Assembly (NCBI GenBank): GCA_027563935.2
Contig: CM050450.1
Location: forward strand, 32,351,439 to 32,415,438
Reading direction: 5' to 3'
DNA from: Costus lasius
Lineage: Eukaryota > Streptophyta > Magnoliopsida > Zingiberales > Costaceae
Length of the DNA stretch: 64,000 nucleotides
Under the pieces are notes generated by a model that ran no database searches, was not told where the DNA came from, and saw only the letters and a program-made list of their open reading frames with translations. Below are positions 47,622 through 57,924 of this stretch, piece by piece. The position numbers and the translations under genes are program-made. Each line of letters begins with the position of its first letter. The stretch's first letter is position 1.

Positions 47622-50561
47622 CAAGTAAAGAAGGTGGTATAGTAACATTTGGTGATAATGCCAAGGGTAAGATAATTGGCATTGGTACCATTAGTATAAG
47701 TCCTTACCCTATTATTGACAATGTTCTTTTAGTAGATGGTTTAAAGCATAATTTACTTAGTGTATCTTAACTTTGTAATAAAGGTTACAATGTTACTTTT
47801 GAAACAACAAAATGCTTGATTAAAAATTCATATTTAAATGCTGTCTCTTTTATTGGAAATAGAATAGATAATATTTATATACTTAGTTTGAATATTTTAC
47901 CTAACCCTAATGTGAAGTGCTTAGCATGTGTAGAAGATTTAACTTGGCTATGACACCATAGACTTAGGCATGCTAATATGGATTTAATTCAAAAGCTTTC
48001 AAGAAAGGAACTTGTGAAAGGAATTCCAAAAATCAAATTTCAAAAAGACAAGTTGTGTGATGCATGCGAAAAGGGTAAGCAAGTGAAAGCTTCTTTTTCT
48101 TCTATTAACAAGATAACTACATCTAAACCACTTGAGTTAGTTCATATGGATTTAATTGGACTATGTAATGTTTCTAGTCTTGGTGGTAAACTTTATGCTT
48201 ATGTTCTTGTTGATGATTTTTCTAGATTTACTTGGGTTTACTTTCTTGCTAAGAAAAATGAGGCTTTTGAGTTTTTCAAAAAAAATTCACTAAGAAAGTC
48301 TCTAATGAAAAAGGTTATATGATTTCAAAAATTCATAGTGATCATGGAGGAGAATTTGAAAATGATATAGTTGAAAGAAAATATAGAACTTTGCAAGCAA
48401 TGGCTAGATCTATGCTTAGTGAACAAAATTTACCTAAATACTTTTGGGCCAAAGTGGTAAATACATGTTATGTTCTCAATCATGTTTTAATTAGACCTAT
48501 CTTAAAAAGAATACCTTTTGAACTTTGGTTTAATAGATCCCCAAATATTGCATATTTTCGAGTTTTTGGTTGTAAATGCTTTATTTTAAATACTAAAGAT
48601 CCATTGGGTAAGTTTGATGAAGGAATATTTCTTGGTTATTCTTCTACTAGTAAAGCATATAAAATTTATAATTGTAGAACTTTAATAGTTGAAGAATCTA
48701 TGCATGTGACATTTGATGAATCTAACAATGTTTCAAGAGTTGTCAAAGGAGTTGACATCAATGAAAGAATAGAGGAGCTTAAACTTGAGAACAATCTTAA
48801 CACTATTGAAGTATCTAATGATGATCAAGAACTTCAAGGCATACAAGGTAAACCATCTCAAGATCAAGTGGAGCATATTGACACACATCAACCTCTTCCA
48901 AAGGTTTATAAGTTCTTAAAAGATCATTCTATGGAGCAAATACTTAGAGAACCTTCAAAGGGTATGGTAACTCATTCTTCACTTCAAAATTTATGTGAAC
49001 ATGTTGCTTTTATTTCTCAAGTAGAACCTAAATGTATTGATGATGCTTTAAAAGATGAATTTTGGGTTTTAGCCATGCATGATGAATTAAATCAATATAT
49101 AAGAAATGATGTATGGACTTTAGTTTCTAGACGTTGTAATCAAATTGTGATTGGAACTAAATGGGTTTTTAGAAATAACCTAGATGAGTCCGGCCTAGTA
49201 GTTCGAAACAAGGCACACTTAGTGGCCCAATGTTTCAACCAAGAGGAAGGAATTGACTATAATGAAACATATGGTCATGTAACAAGATTAGAGGCTATTA
49301 GAATACTTTTGGCTTTTGCTAGTTTCAAAAGTTTTAAACTTTATCAAATGGATATGAAAAGTATAGTTTTAAATGGTTTCATTAATGAAGAATTTTATGT
49401 TGAGCAACCACCTAGCTTTGAGAACTTTGAATTTCCAAATCATATTTACAAACTGAAGAAGGCTTTATATGGTTTAAAGCAAGCTCCTAGAGCTTGGTAT
49501 GAAAGACTTTCTTTGTTTTTAATTGATTATGGTTTTATAATTCAAAAAGTTGACATTTCTCTTTTTTACTAAACATGAACATGATGACATATTGCTAGTT
49601 CAAATTTATGTAGATGATATCATTTTTGGTGCTACTAATGAATCTTTATGTAAGTGGTTTGCAAATTGCATGCAAAATGAATTTGACATGAGTATGATGG
49701 GTGAACTTAGTTTCATTTCTTGGACATTAAATAAAGCAAACAATACATGGTATCTTCATCAACCAATCCAAATATGCAAAAGAGATTCTCAAGAAGTTTG
49801 GTATGGAAAATGCTAAAGCTACACCAACTCTTATGAGCACAAGTACCAAGCTTGATGTAGATGAGAATGGTAAAATTGAAGATCAAAAGCGATACAGAGG
49901 TATGATTGGTAATTTAATTTATTTAACTACAAGTAGACCTGATATAATGTTTAGTACATGTTTATGTGCAAGATTTCAATCTTTTCCTAAGGAGTCACAT
50001 TTAAGTGTAATAAAATATATTCTTAGATATATTAAAGGAACTGATGATCTTGGTCTTTGGTATCCTAATAGCAAAAAATTTTGAAATTTATGGTTATTCT
50101 GATGCTGACTTTGCTAGTTGTAGAATTGATAGAAAAAGTACTAGTGGATGTTGTCAATTCTTAGGAATGAATTTAGTCTCTTGGTTTTCTAAGAAACAAA
50201 ACTCTACGACGCTATCAACAATAGAGGCTGAGTATATTGCTGTAGGTTGTTGTTGTGCACAAATTCTTTGGATGAAACACACTCTTTTAGATTATGATTT
50301 ATCCTACAAGTATACCTCTATTTATTGTGATAACTCTAGTGCAATAAATCTATCTAAAATCCTATCTTGCATTCACGCACAAAACATATAGACTTAAGAC
50401 ATCATTTCTTGTCTGATCACATAATGAAAAATGACATATCATTGTGTTATGTTCCTATAGATAATCAATTAGTAGATATCCTTACTGAACCTTTGAATGA
50501 GGAAAGTTTTTATAGTTTGAGAATGCAATTAGGTATATGTAATCAAGCATCTCGAAAATAA
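47622..50561 (+). pseudogene. Copia-A pol: protease, integrase, RT, RNase H
   Basis: Continues protease with SKEGGIVTFGDNAKGKIIGI, then the pre-integrase GLKHNLLSVS block and HHRLRHANMDLIQKL. Integrase has CDACEKGKQVKASF, MDLIGLCNVSSLGGKLYAYV and DDFSRFTWVYF, and a frameshift near 48320. After HSDHGGEFEND the sequence jumps straight to IVERKYRTLQ, losing ~25 codons of the catalytic core. RT shows GTKWVFRNNLDESG, ALYGLKQAPRAWYERL and (after a frameshift near 49560) YVDDIIFGATNES. RNase H shows YSDADFASCRIDRKSTSG and LSTIEAEYIA. It ends SRTKHIDLRHHFL...GICNQASRK. At least five breaks; not functional. Confidence 0.92.
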
Positions 50562-50835
50562 TGTATACTAACTTCCTTTGGTTGATTGCCACAACTTTAG
50601 AAATATTGATGCTTTTCTATTTATGCATCCTCTCTTTTTGATAATGCCAAAAGGGGGGAGTGTTTATATTGAAACTTTGAATATATTTTCAAAAGCATCT
50701 TACATTTTATATGTCCACATAAATAGAGGAAGTCTTTATCTACAATTTTGATAAATGCATAGGATGCATATTTATAGGGGAAGTAGATACTCTATGTTTA
50801 CTATATGCTCTTTTTTGACATGGTTTGTCATTACC

Positions 50836-50849
50836 AAAAAGGGGGATAT
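50836..50849 (+). other. Copia-A polypurine tract
   Basis: AAAAAGGGGGATAT immediately precedes the TGTGGGCCC start of the right LTR. A second purine run, AAAAGGGGGGAG near 50650, lies upstream of it. Confidence 0.88.
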
Positions 50850-51836
50850 TGTGGGCCCAAGGTTTTATTTTCTTGGTCTTTAATCTATTCCAATATATTT
50901 TGATAATAACAAACCACTTTACTAACATTATCTTTTGAGTATCTTATTTAGGTTGGAGATCGTGGATGATTTATAAAGTTCAAGCTCAAGTTTATTTTAA
51001 CTTTCATCCACATTAAGAAGAAGATTGAACTCTTATGGTGATCAAGACTTATTTCTCATAGTTTTATTTTTGTATTCCTTAGATAAATGTAAAGTGCTTA
51101 AATTACTTCTTATTTGATAGCTCTTTCCACAAAAATTCCTTGAATATATCTTTGATTATCTTATTTCCCAAATTTACCGATACCATTGAACTAAAGCTTT
51201 TATATTTTTGACCTTGTTGTAGTATTTAACCCTAAATCTATATTTTCCATGCCAAAATTTTATGAAACGAGTATATTTAGAAAGTAGACTTTCTAAGGTT
51301 TCCAATGATTCAAACGACACTTAATTCGAACTTCAAATGAGCCAATCAATTAGAACCACATATGCAGTTCGAACCAAGCTAAACTGAATAGGGCTAAATT
51401 AGCCCAAATAGGCCCAAATCGAGCTTTTTCGATCTCCAACAACTATTTCTTCAAATGTAGCTATTTGTAACCTCAAAAAACCATATAAAAACATTCTCAA
51501 AAGTCCTAGAACCTAAAGATATGCTCTTCTAAACCATTTGTGCCCAAAAGAGCTTCCTTTTCTCTTGAAATCTCAATGATAAACTCTCTTGAAGATCTTG
51601 AAGCTTAGAAATCTTTTTGAATCCCTCATCATTCAAAAAGAGCTTTTTCTAAAAGAGGAGTTCAAACACTCTAGGATAAATTCATCAAGAGAAGTCTTAG
51701 CTTTGAATTAGCATTTCTTTCCCCTTTTGATTTGTGTTTTGGTACTTGCATTGAATTTGTTGTATTTTACTAAGTGTTGGAGGTGCTCTTAGAAGAGACC
51801 TCATAGATAGTTAGCTTATTTTACTTCTTGCATTTA

Positions 51837-52771
51837 CAGCTTGTTTCTTTGGAGGGGGAGAAAAAAGGGGAGAAAAGATATATGGGAAGAATAGAAAAAT
51901 GGGAAGAAGGGAAAGCTCGTTCATGTGCATTGCACGTGTTCTTCCTCATACTCCCCCACGACAATAGGGATGTGATGACGGCAGAAATCGGGCGATGACA
52001 GTTCAGCTAGGCTAGGGCGGACAGGGTGATTGCGCTACGGCTAAGCGAGGGTGGACAGGGTGATGGCGTTGTGGCTACGGCTACAACTACGGCTAGGGCA
52101 GACAAGGCCACGATGCTGTGGTTGGGCGAGGGTGAGCTTTGGCTGGGCAAGGGTGGACAGGGAGATGACGCTGCGGTTGGGCGAGGGCAAGCTGCAGTTG
52201 GTCGAGGGTTGATAAGGTGACGACGCTGTGGCTGGGTGAGGGCAGATGAGCGAGGGTGAGGGCGGAAGAGCGACAGTGCTATGGCGAGGGCGGACAGGAC
52301 GACGACGCTTTAGATAGGGCGACGGTGGATGGAGGGCTCGAGCATGCGCTGGGCAAGGGTGGACAGGGAGATGACGCTGCGGTTGGGCGAGGGCGAGCTG
52401 TGGCTGGCCGAGGGTTGATAAGGTGACGACGCTGTGGCTGGGTGAGGGCAGATGAGCCAGGGTGAGGGCGGAAGAGCGATGGTGCTATGGCGAGGGCGGA
52501 CAGGGCGACGACGCTTTGGATAGGGCGACGGTGGATGGAGGGCTCGAGCATGCGCGGACAGGTCCACGATGGATGGAGTTTAGAGGGCTTGAGCGTGCTC
52601 ATGCATGTTCCATTGAGTTTTCTGCCAAATTCGGGTAGAAAACAAATCGAGGGAAAAGAGGGGTTTTGATTCCTCCATTTTTCCTTCACCTTCATTTTTC
52701 TCTTCAAAGAAACGAGGGTAAAAAGAGTTTCCTTTCTTTCCTTCCATATTTCCCTCCAAGAAAATAGGCTA
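51837..52771. mobile_element. PIF/Harbinger-like non-autonomous element
   Basis: 935 bp present in the right Copia-A LTR and absent from the left. The ends are imperfect inverted repeats (CAGCTTGTTTCTTTGGAGGG; right end reverse-complemented TAGCCTATTTTCTTGGAGGG), flanked by TTA (51834-51836 and 52772-52774). A TTA duplication with this kind of end is typical of PIF/Harbinger (Tourist-like) elements. The centre is GC-rich, GGGCGAGGG-rich, and includes a 206-bp tandem duplication. Open frames across it look like composition effects; no transposase is seen. Confidence 0.72.
52142..52553. repeat. 206-bp tandem duplication inside the Harbinger-like element
   Basis: GCTGGGCAAGGGTGGACAGG begins at 52142 and again at 52348; the two copies differ at only a few bases by eye. 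They are built from shorter GGGCGAGGG / GACGACGCT words. Confidence 0.9.
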
Positions 52772-53159
52772 TTAGGGTTTAGGTTCTCGTGGGAGAAGGG
52801 TGATACCACTTAGTGTAAACATTAATTAAAGAAGAAAATAAAACTAGTGGGGTGTTTGAAATCCTATGTGGAGAGCCTAGGTAGTGGATGTAGGCATTGG
52901 GGCCGAACCACTATAAATCACTTATTTGCATTGCTTATTTGTGTTGCTTTGAATTTCATGCTTATAACTTAGTGATATTAGTTGTTAGCTAACTCTCATA
53001 AGTGTAGTTCTTCTTCATAACATAGCTCTATCTCAATTATTATAGTTATTTTCATTCTCTTTTATCTAGATTGAAAGAAAATCATAAAATTTTAAAAAAA
53101 ATGCTCAACACACAATTCACCCCCCCCCCCCCCCCCTCTTGTGTGTTAATTCCTTTTCA

Positions 53160-54187
53160 AGACATTCTACACCAATTGCATAAGTTTCACATTGATTTGG
53201 GTGAGGTTTCATACAAGTTCTACTAAAGTAACCCTAAGTTCTATGAAAATGTACATGGTCAAATTCTAGTGAAAAAAATAAGATAAAATCTACATAATTG
53301 CTAGGTAGATATCCTACACCAATTGCCTAAGTTTGACATGATTTGGGTGGGGGTTCAAATAAGTTCTATGATAAGAACACTAAAATCTATGATAAAAACT
53401 ATATGTTCTACAATGAATTCAAGTAAAAAAAAAGAAAAAAGAAAAATTAGTATAATTCCTAGGTAGACATCCTACACCAATTGCCTAAGTTTCACATGAT
53501 TTGGGTGAGGTTTCATATAAGTTCTACTAATTAACCTTGAGTTCTACGGTAAGAATCTTAAATTCTATGATAGTAGGCCTAAGTTTTATGATAAATGTGC
53601 ATGGTCAAATTAAAGGGTAAAAATTAAAAAAATAAAGAAAAATTGGTATAATTGCTAGGTAGACATCCTACACCAATTTCATAAGTTTGATATGATTTGG
53701 GTAAGATTTCATACAACTTCTATGAAAGTTGGTCTAAGTTCTATGAAAAATGTACATGGTCAATCAGTTTCAAAAATAAAAAATAAAAAAATAAATAGTA
53801 CAATTGCTAGTTAGATATCCTATGCCAAGTTACTAAGTTTGACATAATTTGAGTGAGATTTCATATAAATTTTATGATAAGGTCACTAAGTACTATAATA
53901 AATGTACATAGTCAAATTCAAGGAAAAAAATTAGATAAAAACCAGTACATTTGTTAGTTAGACATCCTACACCAATTGCCTAAGTTTCACATGATTTAGA
54001 TGAGGTTTCATACAAGTTCTACTATAAGAATCTAAGTTGTACGATAATAGGCCTAAGTTTTACAATAAATGTACATTGTTCAATTAAAGGATAAAAGTTA
54101 AAAAAAAAAGAAAAAAATAATACAATAGAAAGGTAAACATCCTACACCAATTGCAGTTTGACATGATTTTAGTGAGGTTTCATTCAA
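53160..54187. repeat. 150-160-bp satellite, right block
   Basis: Continues the array cut by Copia-A at 12570. Unit starts lie near 53160, 53309, 53469, 53666, 53815, 53968 and 54138. All units are in the plus orientation. The spacing is less regular (one unit near 197 bp). Confidence 0.9.
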
Positions 54188-54902
54188 GTATCATACACAA
54201 TCTATTCGCCATTAGCTTCATTTTTATACAACTGAAATTCCAACTTCATTAAGACGGGGGAGCCCGAGCAGAGACACAGAGAAAATGGCTATGAAGGTCA
54301 ACCGCAGAGGAAGGCATGTTTGCTAGATATGGTAGGTGCATTCAACTAGAAGGGGAGAGGACAAGGTTAATAGAGAATATAATAATAGCTTAGAGGTTAC
54401 AAAAATGGAGCTATTCTTAACCTCACAAGCTTTGTTTAAACACTTGCAAGAAGGAATGGGAGCGACATCAATGACAACATGCGAGAAAGAAGGGGAGTAG
54501 AGGTCGACGATGACTTGTGAGAAAGAAAGGATCATTGGTCAATGACTATAATAATGTGCGAGAAATACCCAAACATGAGGATAAGAAAGCTTAAGTTCGC
54601 TGGAGATGATCGACAAGGGAACAGAGAACGTTGAAGAACAAAGCCACTCACGAACGCACACATGGTAGAGTGTATAGGGTTTTTACGTGGGCGAGAAGCG
54701 AAAAGTGATTTTTAACCCTGAAGAGAAAGCAAAAATTTTAACCCCAGTTGGGTTAGGTTAAGTGAGAGGGTGACGGTGATAAAGCAGGAGATGATGACGA
54801 AATGGGTGATGGCGTTCGGTTTTAACCCTATTTACAGCCTTCCATTGTAGCTTTGGGATACACATGTTCAACATGCTTTATGATTAGCACTCACGCGATT
54901 AG

Positions 54903-54905
<3 letters not shown>

Positions 54906-54945
<40 letters not shown>
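54906..54945. repeat. (TA)20 microsatellite
   Basis: Uninterrupted TA dinucleotides over 40 bp. Confidence 0.97.
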
Positions 54946-54948
<3 letters not shown>

Positions 54949-55329
54949 GATGATAATTGTATTGTATCAGGTTTTGAAACTATGAAAAAATACATATTAG
55001 ATTAAATAATAAAATAAGTTACTAATCAAACTTAAGCAATCTATTTGTGAATTGTGCTCATCAAGTTTAATGATAAGCCTAAAAAAATTAATACATCGAC
55101 CTTAATTTAATTTATAATACTATAAGTTTATAATGCATTTTTATCATACATGTAGATTATGTAGGTGATTATATGAAATTGACAGGTAACCAAAAACTAT
55201 TTGTTAACTATATCGAAAAATTAGCTAACCGGCTTTTTTTATTTGGGAATGGTATAGAATTTCTCATAATCGATATATATGAATGGAAAAAAAAGCTCAT
55301 GATTTAAGATACCAAATCATGAAGATCCC

Positions 55330-55330
<1 letters not shown>

Positions 55331-55372
<42 letters not shown>
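55331..55372. repeat. (AAT)14 microsatellite
   Basis: Uninterrupted AAT trinucleotides over about 42 bp. Confidence 0.95.
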
Positions 55373-55375
<3 letters not shown>

Positions 55376-57335
55376 TTGTTAATATAGTTCGGTAAAAAAT
55401 ATGAATATATTTTTTGTGATTCTTATAATACATATACCATTAAGACTATATAAGATAGTTATTGGCATTGAGCAATAAGGTGGAATAAAATGCATGGTTA
55501 AGTTAGTCACCAATTATGAGTATTTTTATCTTCTTTTTTTTTTTTGTGTTTCTGTCCTCCTTCACTACTTACCTTTTATAATATATTCTTCCTAGCTCAG
55601 TGCTCATTATTCTCTTCCATGGTGAGCATTTTTTAAAATCTAAAATCGAATTTACCAAAAATATATATATACTAACTTTTTAAAACCAAAACCAATCCAA
55701 AATAAAAAAATGACCTACCAACATAGATTATTTTACCTATATAAATATAATAATATTTTTATTTTTAATATATTTATCAAATAAACTATGCTAATTTTAT
55801 ATTGATATTGACAAATTTGGTAATTTACCAAACCAAATTTACTAATTTAGTACTTAGTATCAGTAAATTTAATTTTTAGCACATAAAAGAAATTACTAAA
55901 ATTTAAATCAAATACGAAACTATATAAAATATTACTAATACCAATACTAAAACCAAATTTATCAAACTGAATTTACGGAGTTATTTTGGTAAATTCGATA
56001 CAATTGATTTTTATCTAATAGATGCACACCCTACCTTCTCCTTTCTCTCTTGTTCACAGTTTCTCCTTTTCCATTATCACAATCAACAGCTTGTTGAGCT
56101 TGGAGACTCATATAGCTAACTAGGGACTTGTATAGAATTGACAATAAATCCCAAACCTAATCCGTTCTAATCCGATTCAATGATAATAGAAAAAACTGAT
56201 TTAACTGATTGTCGAGTTAGATTCAGGAAAATCCAATTTCTATAAACAGAATCAAGTATGAGAATTTTGAAACGTACTTTGAACCAACATGTGAACCCCA
56301 ACCCCTCTTATATACTATAATTATAGAAATCCCCCTTAATTTATAAAAAACCCTAACCTACTGAAAATGTAGGCATGTTAGTTGGAAATAATGGAAAAAT
56401 CAGTTTGAATTGTACAAGAGTATATAATAACATAATAGTTGATGACTCTAAGATGTTAACTATGATGCCATAGATTATATTGTTTTCTTAATTGGTAGAA
56501 TACTTGCTTGGAGGCATACTAGTTTAACAGTGTCAATTATTCAAGATTTTGTACTTAAGCTTTAAAAAAATATTTCTTAGGAGAAATTGTTTTGCTTAGA
56601 TTAGACAGTAGCATGGTTAACAAGTAACTTGGATGAATATTTAAGTTCCTTTGTGTTGTTACTAGAGTATGAACCAGGCTATGTGTGTAGGTACAATCCA
56701 CATGGAATGCTTTAGAATTGAAGATCACTAGAGTATGAACGAGGCTATGTATGAGGAGTAGCACTTGAATGATACGAATTCTTTATAATTGAAGATATAG
56801 GTTTTCATCACATGAGCACAATAAGAAATAAATATTCCAAATCTAACCAATTCTTGATTTATCAAAGCACATATACAAGATACCAATCACTTGGGTATGA
56901 TGTTTTGGATTATCAACACTAAGTTTATTGAGTGGCTAGAATTTTTATTTTACTAAGTAGACATGTGATTTAATTTTATGATTTTGACCAAAATTTCCCA
57001 TATCACTTGTTATATGGCATTTTGTCGAAAGATGGTGTTAAGATAGGAAATGTTAAGGTAAGTATCATACACTATCTGTTTTATATGGTGCCTATTTCAT
57101 GTGAGAATTGCAATGTTGAGAGTGAGTATGAAGCTGATGAGTTTTATTTGTCCTTAAATATTTTAATTTGAATTAAAGGTTTATAAGATTTAGTTAGATG
57201 GCCTATTTATATAATGCCTTGTAATGGACACATAAACTCCAAGTATTTATTAAGTTTTAGTAATTTGATAAAGTGATGGTCACATATACTCCATCATTAT
57301 TTATTTCTTAATTTTAACAAGGATAGCGATGATAA

Positions 57336-57877
57336 TTAAACACGGAGCAAGTTGAAGCCCCCGGCGACGAGGTTGACGAGGCCCCTATCAATTCCATCCG
57401 GGATAAGCTTCAAGGATGACTGCAAGATGCCCGTGGTCGGCAGCGATGGGTTGCAGAATGAGAGAGGCGTGGTGACAGACAGCATGCACATTTCTAGCAG
57501 CGTCGTCACCGGATTGTTGCCGCTGCCCACCAGCATCTCGAATACTCCATTGACGTTGCTGGTCGTGCTGGAGATCACTTGCGGCCCGCACAGCAGTAGC
57601 ACGATCGCATCTGCATTGAATAATTAATCAATTAATTAATTACAATTACTTGTTCAAAATTTATATGTATAGATAAGTAACAACTTGGAAAAGCTGGGGT
57701 TGCCGCGGTCATTGGCCCGACGCCGCATGGGACGGTCCCGTTGATGAGAATATTGTTAAACGGCGGCAGGGGAAGAAACGGCCGCGGGGGAAGACTCTGC
57801 GCAAGTGCAGCAGGCGCTGCGGCGGCAGCGATGAGGAGCGGAAGCAGAAATGAAGTGGCGATCCTTAGCGCCGCCAT
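57336..57877 (-). CDS. Phylloplanin-like secreted protein
   Basis: Two exons on the minus strand, 57877-57685 and 57610-57336, join at a phase-1 GT-AG intron of 74 bp to give 155 residues. The N-terminus MAALRIATSFLLPLLIAAAA is a signal peptide with a likely cut after ALAQ (residue ~27). A Pro-rich linker follows, then INGTVPCG, FPNAIVLLLCG, VISSTTSNVNGVF and LSVTTPLSFCNPSLP, the pattern of phylloplanins and related Ole e 1-like proteins, with five Cys in the mature part. Tobacco phylloplanin is a leaf-surface antimicrobial; the same role here is inference. Both exons are far more GC-rich than their surroundings. The frame is intact. Confidence 0.87.
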
Positions 57878-57916
57878 ATCTGCGAGTGATGGATATCTTG
57901 CTCCAAGAGTGACTGC

Positions 57917-57924
57917 TATTTATA
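57917..57924 (-). promoter_or_regulatory. TATA box of the phylloplanin-like gene
   Basis: TATAAATA on the minus strand, within CTATAAATAG, lies 39 bp upstream of the start codon. The 5' leader must therefore be very short (about 5-15 nt), which is unusual but workable. Confidence 0.75.

Larger units (their letters stand above)
12571..53159 (+). mobile_element. Copia-A: Ty1/copia retrotransposon split by nested insertions
   Basis: The element is bounded by TG...CA LTR ends (TGTGGGCCCAAGG start, CTTTTCA end) and by AGACA at 12566-12570 and 53160-53164. The same satellite lies on both sides, so the AGACA copies mark one insertion. Its own sequence is 12571-13697, 36605-37636 and 47622-53159. 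Domain order is gag, protease, integrase, reverse transcriptase, RNase H, which is the Copia order. The gag and the pol C-terminus look SIRE/Maximus-like, from memory of the family. Several frameshifts and a deletion in integrase make it defective. Confidence 0.92.
50850..53159 (+). repeat. Copia-A right LTR (2310 bp)
   Basis: TGTGGGCCCAAGG...CCTTTTCA. About 1375 bp is LTR proper; 51837-52771 is a later DNA-transposon-like insertion. The LTR shares GGGGCCGAACCACTATAAAT with the left copy. A C-run of 17 (53120-53136) compares with 10 in the left LTR. Confidence 0.9.
54188..57335. other. Intergenic DNA, no gene recognised
   Basis: AT-rich with only short chance frames. It contains two microsatellites (listed separately) and a short imperfect duplication near 56660-56800 (GAGTATGAACcAGGCTATGT twice, each followed by an AATTGAAGAT word). 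54240-54720 is less AT-rich and purine-rich but I recognise no protein in it. Confidence 0.5.

Noticed and set aside
52026..52809. Open frames in the Harbinger-like element
   Set aside because: They follow the GGGCGAGGG repeat composition and the 206-bp duplication; no transposase motif.
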